DNA of 5,124 nucleotides from Nocardioidaceae bacterium (GTDB lineage: Bacteria; Actinomycetota; Actinomycetes; Propionibacteriales; Nocardioidaceae). Where the stretch lies: NCBI GenBank assembly GCA_013693815.1, contig CP059259.1, positions 1,430,657 through 1,435,780 of the forward strand, given 5' to 3'. Positions 1-5,124 of this stretch are shown in pieces. The first letter of the stretch is position 1. Every line of letters begins with the position of its first letter. The notes under the pieces are model-generated. The model ran no database searches. It was given only the letters and a program-made list of their open reading frames with translations, and was not told where the DNA came from. The translations under genes were made by a program, and so were the position numbers.

Positions 1-69
1 ATCGGGACAGAGATCCAGATCGGCCCGACCGGCCAGACGTTGTTGCCCCTGACTGTGGTCAGCCAGTGA
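1..69 (+). CDS. C-terminal end of upstream protein, probably TIGR03960-family B12-binding radical SAM protein (partial)
   Basis: Frame 1 is open from the window edge and reads 22 codons ending in GPTGQTLLPLTVVSQ before TGA at 67-69. The next gene starts 10 bp later on the same strand, so the two are probably one operon. The fragment is too short to carry any domain. The identity rests on context: DUF2344/TIGR03936 genes usually lie directly behind a B12-binding-domain radical SAM protein (TIGR03960), or are fused to one. That the frame is a real gene end is fairly likely, given its length up to the window edge and its tight spacing. The product name is inference. Confidence 0.45.
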   Translation: MGTEIQIGPTGQTLLPLTVVSQ

Positions 70-79
70 GTTGCCGGCA

Positions 80-880
80 ATGAGTCGTCAGCCACCCGAG
101 CAGCAGGCGCCGCCGGTGATGCGACTGCGGTTGCGGTACGCCAAGCGTGGGCGTCTCCGCTTCACCAGCCACCGGGACTTCTCCCGGGCTTTCGAACGAG
201 CGCTGGTGCGCGCCAGGATCCCGATGGCGTACTCCTCGGGTTTCAACCCGCATCCGCGGATCTCCTATGCCGGAGCGGCGCCCACTGGTGCTGCCAGCGA
301 GGCCGAGTACGTCGAGATCGGACTACGTGAGGTCGTCGATCCTGCCGATGTGCTGACTCGCATCGACCAGGCGCTCCCGCCCGGGCTGGACGTGCTTACC
401 GTCGTACTCGCCGAGAAGGGCGCCTTGGCCGACCGATTGGAGGCAAGCCACTGGCGCATCATGCTGCCTGAGGTCGACCCTGGGTTGGTCGGGAAGGCGG
501 TCGATGCGTTCCTGGTCGCTGATGAGGTGTTGGTCGAGCGGATGACCAAACGGGGCTTGCGTGAGTTCGACTGCCGGGCTGCTGTCGTCAGCCTGGCTGT
601 GATCGACGACGATGACAACATCGGGGATGCCCGCTCCACCGACACAGCCGCGGTCGCTCGCCCTGATGAGGTACGAGCCCGATCGTGTGCGATACTTGAT
701 CTGGTCCTGCGGCACGGCACCCCGGCCGTGAGACCCGACGACATCTTGGTCGGACTTCAGCAACGAGTGGAGTTCCCTCGCAGCGCGGCTGCTCTTTTTC
801 AGCGGCTGGCGCAGGGCTTCCTGGACCCGAAGACCGGCACGGTGGGTGACCCACTGGTCTCCGACCGCGACGCGGAGTGA
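80..880 (+). CDS. TIGR03936 / DUF2344 family radical SAM-associated protein
   Basis: This encodes a 266-residue cytoplasmic protein with no signal peptide or membrane segment. The family is recognised by the N-terminal block RLRLRYAKRGRLRFTSHRD (about residues 15-33), by GFNPHPRISYA (54-64) and SEAEY (73-77), and by the later block RHGTPAVRPDDILVGL. The rest is the expected alpha/beta body, with an acidic linker (DDDDNIGD). Its biochemical role is not established. In many bacteria it is encoded beside, or fused to, a B12-binding radical SAM protein, so it is probably a partner or substrate-handling domain of that enzyme. ATG 80 is chosen because the MSRQPPEQ..PP lead is like that of actinobacterial homologues. 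TTG 71 and ATG 119 are also in frame, and none has a strong Shine-Dalgarno, which fits translational coupling to the gene ending at 69. Downstream lies a terminator-like hairpin and then rne. Family assignment is solid; function is unknown. Confidence 0.9.
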   Translation: MSRQPPEQQAPPVMRLRLRYAKRGRLRFTSHRDFSRAFERALVRARIPMAYSSGFNPHPRISYAGAAPTGAASEAEYVEIGLREVVDPADVLTRIDQALPPGLDVLTVVLAEKGALADRLEASHWRIMLPEVDPGLVGKAVDAFLVADEVLVERMTKRGLREFDCRAAVVSLAVIDDDDNIGDARSTDTAAVARPDEVRARSCAILDLVLRHGTPAVRPDDILVGLQQRVEFPRSAAALFQRLAQGFLDPKTGTVGDPLVSDRDAE

Positions 881-898
881 TCCGCTGACCGCGGTCGG
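861..898 (+). terminator. Candidate intrinsic terminator over the DUF2344 stop codon
   Basis: A perfect 9-bp outer stem, CCGACCGCG (861-869) with CGCGGTCGG (890-898), encloses a 5-bp inner stem, GCGGA (872-876) with TCCGC (881-885), closed by the loop GTGA. The unpaired parts are AC (870-871) and TGAC (886-889). The stop codon TGA 878-880 lies in the apical loop. No T-tract follows, but terminators without a U-tract are often proposed in high-GC actinobacteria. A smaller hairpin, GTGGG-TGA-CCCAC (842-854), lies just upstream. The structure would separate the radical SAM operon from rne. The dyad is seen directly; terminator activity is inferred. It could also be a 3'-end stabiliser. Confidence 0.5.
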
Positions 899-1017
899 CC
901 CTGGCGGCCAGCCCGACGATTGATGTCGCCGCAACCGCAAGCTTTCGCCCGCAGGCACTCAACCGAGCGGGCGACCGACACGGGTCCTCTACCCGAGGGC
1001 GCGGCAAGGAGAGCATC
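899..1017 (+). promoter_or_regulatory. rne leader: 5' untranslated region with small hairpin and Shine-Dalgarno
   Basis: This gap between the terminator-like hairpin and the proposed rne start holds no credible gene. It ends with a purine-rich ribosome binding site, AAGGAGAG (1006-1013), whose AGGAG core is 6 nt before GTG 1018. This is the best Shine-Dalgarno near rne and decides the start. A perfect 5-bp hairpin, CGGGT-CCTCT-ACCCG (981-995), sits just upstream of it. Part of that loop (TCCT) is complementary to AGGA of the Shine-Dalgarno, so masking is conceivable but weak. I find no convincing -10/-35 pair. RNase E autoregulates through its 5' leader in Escherichia coli; whether this leader does so is unknown. 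Confidence 0.4.
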
Positions 1018-1762
1018 GTGCTCGACGACGAGTTATCGAACGACCAACCGACCAACGCAGCAGCCCCCAGGGACTAGCTGAAGGATCGGATCAGGTGGAG
1101 GCTCAACTTCCAGCGGAACCCGCGGCCAAGAAGACTGCCAAGAAAGCTACCCGGCAGCCGGCCAAGAAGGCCGCGGCGAAGAAAGCGGCTGCCAAGACCA
1201 CCACCCGAGCGGTGAAGAAGACCACCAAGAAAGCGGCTGCTGCCGAGCCTCCGGCAACTGAAGCTGAGGCGGCTGAGGTTCCGGTAACTGACCCGGGTGC
1301 CACGACGACGGAGCCCAACCCGGCTCCGGCGAAGAAGACCACGCGCAGGACCACCAAAAAGGCAGCGACCTTCAAGGCTGCCGAGACGTCTTCCGATGGT
1401 GTCGATGACAACGTCGATGTCACGGACGACGCCTCTCCCCGACAGATGCTGCCGCGGGCCCAGCATCGGCTACTGCCGCGGTACCGCTGTTCCAGGCGCC
1501 GGCTCCGGCGAAGAAGACCGCCAAGCGCGCGACTAAGAAGACCCAAACCGCACGGAAGCGGACCGAGGTCGCCGAGGTCACCGAGGCTGAGACTGGGAGG
1601 CCCGAAGAGGCCACCGACGTTGCGGATGACGCCGACGTCACGACCCCGGACGCCGTCACAGCCGGGACCGAGGAAACCGAGCAGGCAGCCGGGGAAGAGC
1701 CAGGGCAGGGCCCTGAGCAGGACCTCACCCAGGAAGACAGCGAAGACGAACTCGGTGACGGT
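1018..1762 (+). pseudogene. rne: 5' part of rne (N-terminal extension), split over three frames by two apparent 1-base losses
   Basis: GTG 1018, behind a good Shine-Dalgarno, reads VLDDELSNDQPTNAAA and then hits TAG at 1075-1077. Adding one C to the run at 1064-1068 moves reading into the frame of 1095-1436, giving PQGLAEGSDQVEAQ followed by Lys/Ala/Thr-rich sequence such as AKKAAAKKAAAK. Adding one C to the run at 1437-1440 moves reading into the RNase E frame, which has been open since the stop at 1406-1408. That frame continues with the same composition (APAKKTAKRATKKT) and then an acidic stretch. The restored gene, 1018-4084 plus two bases, is exactly 1023 codons including the stop, a plausible length for actinobacterial RNase E. 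The extension is probably disordered and nucleic-acid-binding. If the sequence is correct, this part is not translated as one protein; sequencing or assembly error is at least as likely. Confidence 0.75.
1320..1519 (+). repeat. 21-bp direct repeat encoding PAPAKKT, copies at 1320-1340 and 1499-1519
   Basis: Two identical 21-bp copies, starting ccggctccgg and ending gaagaagacc, begin 179 bp apart. Each reads PAPAKKT followed by a similar Arg/Lys/Thr stretch, but the first does so in the frame of 1095 and the second in the frame of 1763. Since 179 is one short of a multiple of three, the pair is direct evidence that one base is missing between them. It is a low-complexity coding repeat within the RNase E N-terminal extension, not a mobile element. 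Confidence 0.85.
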
Positions 1763-4084
1763 GTGCCACGTCGCCGTCGTCGTCGTGGCGGTCGCCGTCG
1801 TCGTAAGTCCGCCGGTGATGCCGAGACGAGCGAGGACGAGTCGACCGAGGCAGGAGCCGAGTCAGCTGCCCCCGGTCGAGACAGCGACACAGGCGAAAAT
1901 GCGGCCGATGGCGAGGGTTCGTCCACCACTCGTCGCCGTCGTCGTCGTCGCCGCGCGGGTGAGGAAGGCGACGGCTCACCGGACGATCCTGCCAACACGG
2001 TCGTCAGGGTGCGCGCACCGCGTTCGGCCGAGGACGAGATCGCGGGATTCACCGGCTCGACCCGGCTGGAGGCCAAGAAGCAGCGTCGCCGCGAGGGTCG
2101 CGAGGCCGGTCGTCGGCGCGCGCCGATCATCTCCGAGGCGGAGTTCCTGGCACGTCGCGAGGCTGTCGACCGGGTGATGGTGATCCGTCAGCACGAGGAC
2201 CTGAGCCAGATCGCGGTGCTCGAGGACAAGGTCCTGGTCGAGCACTACGTTTCCCGCGAGACCCAGACCTCCCTGATCGGCAACGTGTACCTGGGCAGGG
2301 TCCAAAACGTGCTGCCGTCGATGGAGGCGGCCTTCATCGACATCGGCAAGGGCCGCAACGCGGTTCTGTACGCCGGCGAGGTTAACTGGGACGCGTTCGG
2401 CGCCAAGGACGGCTCCCAGCGCAAGATCGAGTCGGTGCTCAAGTCCGGCCAGACCGTCCTGGTTCAGGTGACCAAGGACCCCATCGGCCACAAGGGCGCT
2501 CGGCTTACCAGCCAGATCAGTCTCCCGGGCCGGTTCCTGGTTTACGTCCCTGACGGCACCACCAGCGGCATCTCCCGCAAGTTGCCCGACACAGAGCGCA
2601 ACCGCCTCAAGACACTGCTGAAGCAGATCGTTCCCGAAAGCGCGGGCGTGATCGTACGCACCGCCGCCGAGGGTGCTGCCGAGGAGGAGCTGACCCGCGA
2701 TGTCGAGCAGCTCAAGGCCCGCTGGGAGGACATAGAGAAGAAGGTCGCCGGCGGTAATGCGCCGCAGCTGCTCTACGGAGAGCCCGACCTGACCCTCAAG
2801 GTCGTTCGCGACCTGTTCACCGAGGACTTCTCCAAGCTGGTCATCTCCGGCAACGACGCATGGGAGACCGTCAGCCAGTATGTCCAGCACGTTGCCCCCG
2901 ACTTGGCCGACAGGTTGGAGAAACACGAGGGCGGCGACGCTTTCTCGGCGTACCGGATCCACGAGCAGATCGCCAAAGGCCTGGACCGCAAGGTATGGCT
3001 GCCTTCGGGCGGCTCGCTGATCATCGACCGCACCGAGGCGATGACGGTGGTCGACGTCAACACCGGCAAGTTCACCGGCTCGGGTGGCAACCTCGAGGAG
3101 ACCGTCACCAAGAACAACCTGGAGGCGGCCGAGGAGATCGTGCGACAGCTTCGGCTGCGCGACATCGGCGGCATCATCGTCGTCGACTTCATCGACATGG
3201 TGCTGGAGAGCAACCGCGACCTGGTGTTACGCCGGCTAGTGGAGTGCCTGGGTCGGGACCGCACTCGGCACCAGGTTGCCGAGGTGACCTCGCTCGGTCT
3301 GGTGCAGATGACCCGCAAGCGCATCGGTACCGGGTTGCTGGAGGCGTTCAGTCACACCTGCGAGCACTGCCAAGGACGTGGCGTGATCGTCTCCCACGAG
3401 CCGGTCGAGGCCAAGAAGAAGAGCGATGAGAGCGAGCCACGTCGTTCCCGCAGACGTGGACGGGGTAAGTCCGAGGACAGCCCGGCTCCGACGCCTCCTC
3501 GGCCGCCGTCGCCTGCAGACATTGCGGCTATGGCCCGACCCGAACCGCCGAAGTCCGACGATGCCGACCTCGACACCGCAGATCTGGATGGAGTCGCTGT
3601 CGACACGGTGGCTGAGATGGCGGCCGAGCCACTGCTGGACTTCCCGTCAGGCGCTGAGGACGACTCAGAAACTCCAGACGTGGTTCCTGCGCCGGAAGTG
3701 GTTTCCGAGCTCGACGCAGAGTCTGTTGTCGAGCCCGTTCCAGGGTCTGGCGTCGATGAGCCGCTGGCCGAGGGGACCGGGGACGTGGATGCCACTACTG
3801 ACGAGCAATCGGCAGAGCCGGCGGTGTCAGCAGCCCCGACCATCGTCACCTCGGTACGCCGTTTCGGTGCCCGCCGAGCGGCCGGCCCGCCTGCGGCGCC
3901 CGAGATCGCCACACTGCCCGGGTTGATCCTGGACGAGGAGACTCCGGCACCGCTCGACCTGACCGACGGCGTACCGGATCAGCCCGAGAACGAAAATGAA
4001 CTCCACGAGGGCAGCGTCGAGGATCCCGACGCCGGCGCAGCTGCGCACGTCCCGATCAAGCGCAAGGGAACCCGGAAGCGCTGA
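1763..4084 (+). CDS. rne: Ribonuclease E/G (Rne/Rng), intact reading frame with S1 domain, catalytic core and C-terminal tail
   Basis: This is the single-strand-specific endoribonuclease that processes rRNA/tRNA precursors and starts mRNA decay in the cytoplasm. Numbered from GTG 1763 (773 codons): Arg-rich patches at 3-14 and 56-63; an S1 RNA-binding domain from about 170 (GNVYLGRVQNVLPSMEAAF); the 5'-phosphate sensor pair R299-T300 in VIVRTAAEG (E. coli R169-T170); and Mg2+ ligands D431 and N433 in VVDVNTG and D475 in VVDFIDM (E. coli D303, N305, D346). The zinc-link CEHC follows at 533-536, then an acidic disordered tail ending VPIKRKGTRKR. All key residues are present. GTG 1763 is only the first possible start in the open frame: it has no Shine-Dalgarno and falls inside a charged stretch. 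The true start is probably GTG 1018, with two frameshifts between. The core alone would probably be active if translated. gcdH follows 27 bp downstream. Family call is certain; RNase E versus G naming is by architecture. Confidence 0.96.
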   Translation: MPRRRRRRGGRRRRKSAGDAETSEDESTEAGAESAAPGRDSDTGENAADGEGSSTTRRRRRRRRAGEEGDGSPDDPANTVVRVRAPRSAEDEIAGFTGSTRLEAKKQRRREGREAGRRRAPIISEAEFLARREAVDRVMVIRQHEDLSQIAVLEDKVLVEHYVSRETQTSLIGNVYLGRVQNVLPSMEAAFIDIGKGRNAVLYAGEVNWDAFGAKDGSQRKIESVLKSGQTVLVQVTKDPIGHKGARLTSQISLPGRFLVYVPDGTTSGISRKLPDTERNRLKTLLKQIVPESAGVIVRTAAEGAAEEELTRDVEQLKARWEDIEKKVAGGNAPQLLYGEPDLTLKVVRDLFTEDFSKLVISGNDAWETVSQYVQHVAPDLADRLEKHEGGDAFSAYRIHEQIAKGLDRKVWLPSGGSLIIDRTEAMTVVDVNTGKFTGSGGNLEETVTKNNLEAAEEIVRQLRLRDIGGIIVVDFIDMVLESNRDLVLRRLVECLGRDRTRHQVAEVTSLGLVQMTRKRIGTGLLEAFSHTCEHCQGRGVIVSHEPVEAKKKSDESEPRRSRRRGRGKSEDSPAPTPPRPPSPADIAAMARPEPPKSDDADLDTADLDGVAVDTVAEMAAEPLLDFPSGAEDDSETPDVVPAPEVVSELDAESVVEPVPGSGVDEPLAEGTGDVDATTDEQSAEPAVSAAPTIVTSVRRFGARRAAGPPAAPEIATLPGLILDEETPAPLDLTDGVPDQPENENELHEGSVEDPDAGAAAHVPIKRKGTRKR
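1769..1948 (+). repeat. 18-bp CGT-rich direct repeat encoding RRRRRR, copies at 1769-1786 and 1931-1948
   Basis: The identical 18-bp unit cgtcgccgtcgtcgtcgt occurs twice, in the same frame, 162 bp apart, each time giving an arginine run (RRRRRRGGRRRR and RRRRRRRR). The two basic patches flank an acidic Ser/Glu/Asp-rich linker in RNase E. In this protein family such Arg-rich regions bind RNA or partner proteins. The CGT repetition may be prone to replication slippage or misassembly. It is coding low complexity rather than an independent element. Confidence 0.7.
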
Positions 4085-4094
4085 AGTCAGCGCT
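4077..4094 (+). promoter_or_regulatory. Perfect hairpin across the rne stop codon, ahead of gcdH
   Basis: AGCGCTGA (4077-4084) and TCAGCGCT (4087-4094) are exact inverted repeats with two bases between. As RNA this gives a 7-bp GC-rich stem closed by the tetraloop AAGU. The rne stop TGA 4082-4084 is inside it, and the gcdH Shine-Dalgarno begins 4 nt after it. No T-tract follows. It may be a weak terminator, an mRNA end stabiliser, or a block limiting read-through or ribosome coupling into gcdH. The dyad is certain; its role is inferred. Confidence 0.5.
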
Positions 4095-4111
4095 GTTGAG
4101 AGGGGCCAGTG

Positions 4112-5124
4112 ATGGACCGCACCGACTTCCTGGATGTCGATGGTCTTCTTGCCGAGGAGGAGCGCGCCATCGGCGCGACCGTGCGTGACTTCGCGCAGGC
4201 CGAACTCGCTCCACACGCGGCGCAGTGGTACGAGCAGGGGTCCATCCCGGCGACGGAGTTGGCCCGGAGTTTCGGCAAGTTGGGCCTGCTGGGGATGCAT
4301 CTGGAGGGTTATGGCTGCCAAGGCACCAGCGCCACCGCCTACGGTGTCGCCTGTCGGGAGTTGGAGGCAGTCGACTCCGGTTTGCGCAGCTTCGTCTCGG
4401 TGCAGGGATCACTGGCGATGTTCGCGATCCATCGGTGGGGCACCGAGGAGCATCGCACCCAGTGGCTGCCGCCGATGGCCAAGGGTGAGGCCATCGGTTG
4501 CTTCGGCCTGACCGAGCCGGAAGCGGGGAGCGACCCGGGCTCGATGCGGACCTCGGCCCGGCGCGACGGAGCCGATTGGGTACTCAACGGTTCGAAGATG
4601 TGGATCACCAATGGCACCGTCGCCGATGTCGCCATCGTGTGGGCGCAGACCGATGACGGCATCAGCGGCTTCGTGGTGCCGACCGACACACCGGGCTTCG
4701 AGGCATTCGAGATCAAACGCAAGCTCTCGTTGCGCGCCTCACTCACCGCTGAGCTGGTATTGCGCGATGTCCGGCTGCCCGGCTCGGCGATACTTCCCGA
4801 CGTACGCGGTCTCAAAGGTCCGTTGTCCTGCCTCAACGAGGCGCGCTACGGGATCCTCTGGGGTGCTGTCGGCGCTGCTCGAGCCTGCTTCGAGGAGGCG
4901 CTGGACTACAGCCTTGCTCGAACCCAATCTGGCAAGCCGCTCGCCTCGTTCCAGTTGACCCAACGCAAACTCACCGACATGTCGATCGCGGTGACCAACG
5001 CCAGCCTGACCGCGGTACAGCTGGGTCACCTCAAGGATGCCGGCTCGATCACCTCGGAGCAGGTGAGTCACGGCAAGCTCGCCAACGTCCGCGTCGCCCT
5101 CGAGGTGGCCCGTACGGCTCGCGG
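4112..5124 (+). CDS. gcdH: Glutaryl-CoA dehydrogenase-like acyl-CoA dehydrogenase (3' end outside window)
   Basis: This FAD flavoenzyme family oxidises and decarboxylates glutaryl-CoA to crotonyl-CoA and CO2, passing electrons to electron-transfer flavoprotein, in lysine, tryptophan and aromatic-acid degradation. The 337 codons present carry the acyl-CoA dehydrogenase N-terminal helical domain (about 10-125), the flavin/substrate segment CFGLTEPEAGSDPGSM (130-145) and WITNG (164-168). The C-terminal helical domain then opens with ARYGILWGAVGAAR (244-257), a block typical of glutaryl-CoA dehydrogenases. R92 in LRSFVSVQGS matches the substrate-binding Arg (human R94). The catalytic Glu (human E370, in a YEGT-type motif) lies beyond the window; roughly 55 residues are missing. 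ATG 4112 is preferred over the adjacent in-frame GTG 4109 because GAGAGGGG (4098-4105) is correctly spaced for the ATG. Substrate cannot be fixed without the C-terminus, but the glutaryl-CoA subgroup is well supported. Confidence 0.9.
   Translation, partial: MDRTDFLDVDGLLAEEERAIGATVRDFAQAELAPHAAQWYEQGSIPATELARSFGKLGLLGMHLEGYGCQGTSATAYGVACRELEAVDSGLRSFVSVQGSLAMFAIHRWGTEEHRTQWLPPMAKGEAIGCFGLTEPEAGSDPGSMRTSARRDGADWVLNGSKMWITNGTVADVAIVWAQTDDGISGFVVPTDTPGFEAFEIKRKLSLRASLTAELVLRDVRLPGSAILPDVRGLKGPLSCLNEARYGILWGAVGAARACFEEALDYSLARTQSGKPLASFQLTQRKLTDMSIAVTNASLTAVQLGHLKDAGSITSEQVSHGKLANVRVALEVARTAR

Noticed and set aside
71..79. TTG 71 as the start of the DUF2344 gene
   Set aside because: It is possible, but ATG 80 gives the N-terminus usual for actinobacterial homologues, and TTG 71 begins 2 bp after the upstream stop with no better ribosome site.
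323..958. Minus-strand open frame of 211 codons opposite the DUF2344 gene
   Set aside because: The + strand is clearly coding, and the antisense product shows no motifs and no supported start.
1437..1440. Programmed -1 ribosomal frameshifting in rne
   Set aside because: The codons TCT CCC CGA do not form an X XXY YYZ slippery heptamer, and I found no clear stimulatory stem-loop or pseudoknot just after it. A missing C is simpler.
1103..1546. Minus-strand open frame of 147 codons that looks like a hydrophobic, membrane-type protein
   Set aside because: It is the mirror of the Lys/Ala/Thr-rich RNase E extension (AAG and GCC codons read antisense as Leu/Phe/Ala). It has no ribosome site and no recognisable domain, and it crosses the frameshift site.
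1769..1948. CGT-rich repeats as a possible CRISPR or satellite array
   Set aside because: Only two copies, in frame, encoding Arg runs in a known protein; there is no regular spacer structure.
1437..2177. Downstream half of the open frame that starts at 1095
   Set aside because: After about 1436 its translation becomes Arg/Pro-rich nonsense typical of an off-frame reading, while the frame of 1763 takes over the coherent protein.
1976..2962. Minus-strand open frame of 328 codons opposite rne
   Set aside because: Long antisense frames are expected opposite high-GC genes. The + strand here carries unmistakable RNase E S1 and catalytic sequence, and the antisense product has no family resemblance.
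3352..3912. Minus-strand Ser/Gly-rich open frame opposite the RNase E tail
   Set aside because: It is the low-complexity shadow of the acidic Pro/Glu/Asp-rich tail.

Overview
The window is GC-rich chromosomal DNA from an actinobacterium (Actinomycetota). The evidence is strong G/C third-position bias in the coding frames, an RNase E with a long Lys/Ala- and Arg-rich N-terminal extension and a basic C-terminal end (VPIKRKGTRKR), and a radical-SAM-linked gene directly upstream. I cannot name the genus from the sequence. Every gene seen is on the + strand.

Layout: (1) positions 1-69 are the last 22 codons of an upstream gene, probably the B12-binding radical SAM protein (TIGR03960 family) that usually precedes the next gene. 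(2) 80-880 is a TIGR03936/DUF2344 radical-SAM-associated protein. (3) 861-898 is a strong GC-rich inverted repeat over that gene's stop codon, a candidate terminator. It is followed by a short leader with a small hairpin and a good Shine-Dalgarno at 1006-1013. (4) 1018-4084 is rne (ribonuclease E/G). The S1 domain, catalytic core and C-terminal tail are intact in one frame (1763-4084). The N-terminal extension is spread over three frames, and adding one C to each of two C runs (1064-1068 and 1437-1440) would restore a single 1022-codon gene. (5) 4077-4094 is a perfect hairpin across the rne stop. (6) 4112 to the window end is a glutaryl-CoA dehydrogenase-like acyl-CoA dehydrogenase (gcdH), cut by the window edge with about 337 codons present.

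The first two genes look like an operon, with a 10-bp gap. rne probably has its own leader, since a terminator-like structure and 137 bp separate it from the upstream gene. gcdH starts 27 bp after rne and could be read from the same transcript, with the hairpin between them. The function is mixed: a poorly understood radical SAM pair next to the main RNA-processing/decay endonuclease is a recurring bacterial neighbourhood, while gcdH (lysine/tryptophan/aromatic degradation) is an unrelated metabolic neighbour.

I found no mobile element, CRISPR array, tRNA or rRNA, and no convincing novel system. The most notable observations are the double C-run frameshift in rne, the stop-codon hairpins, the histone-like N-terminal extension of RNase E, and the unexplained radical SAM/RNase E linkage.
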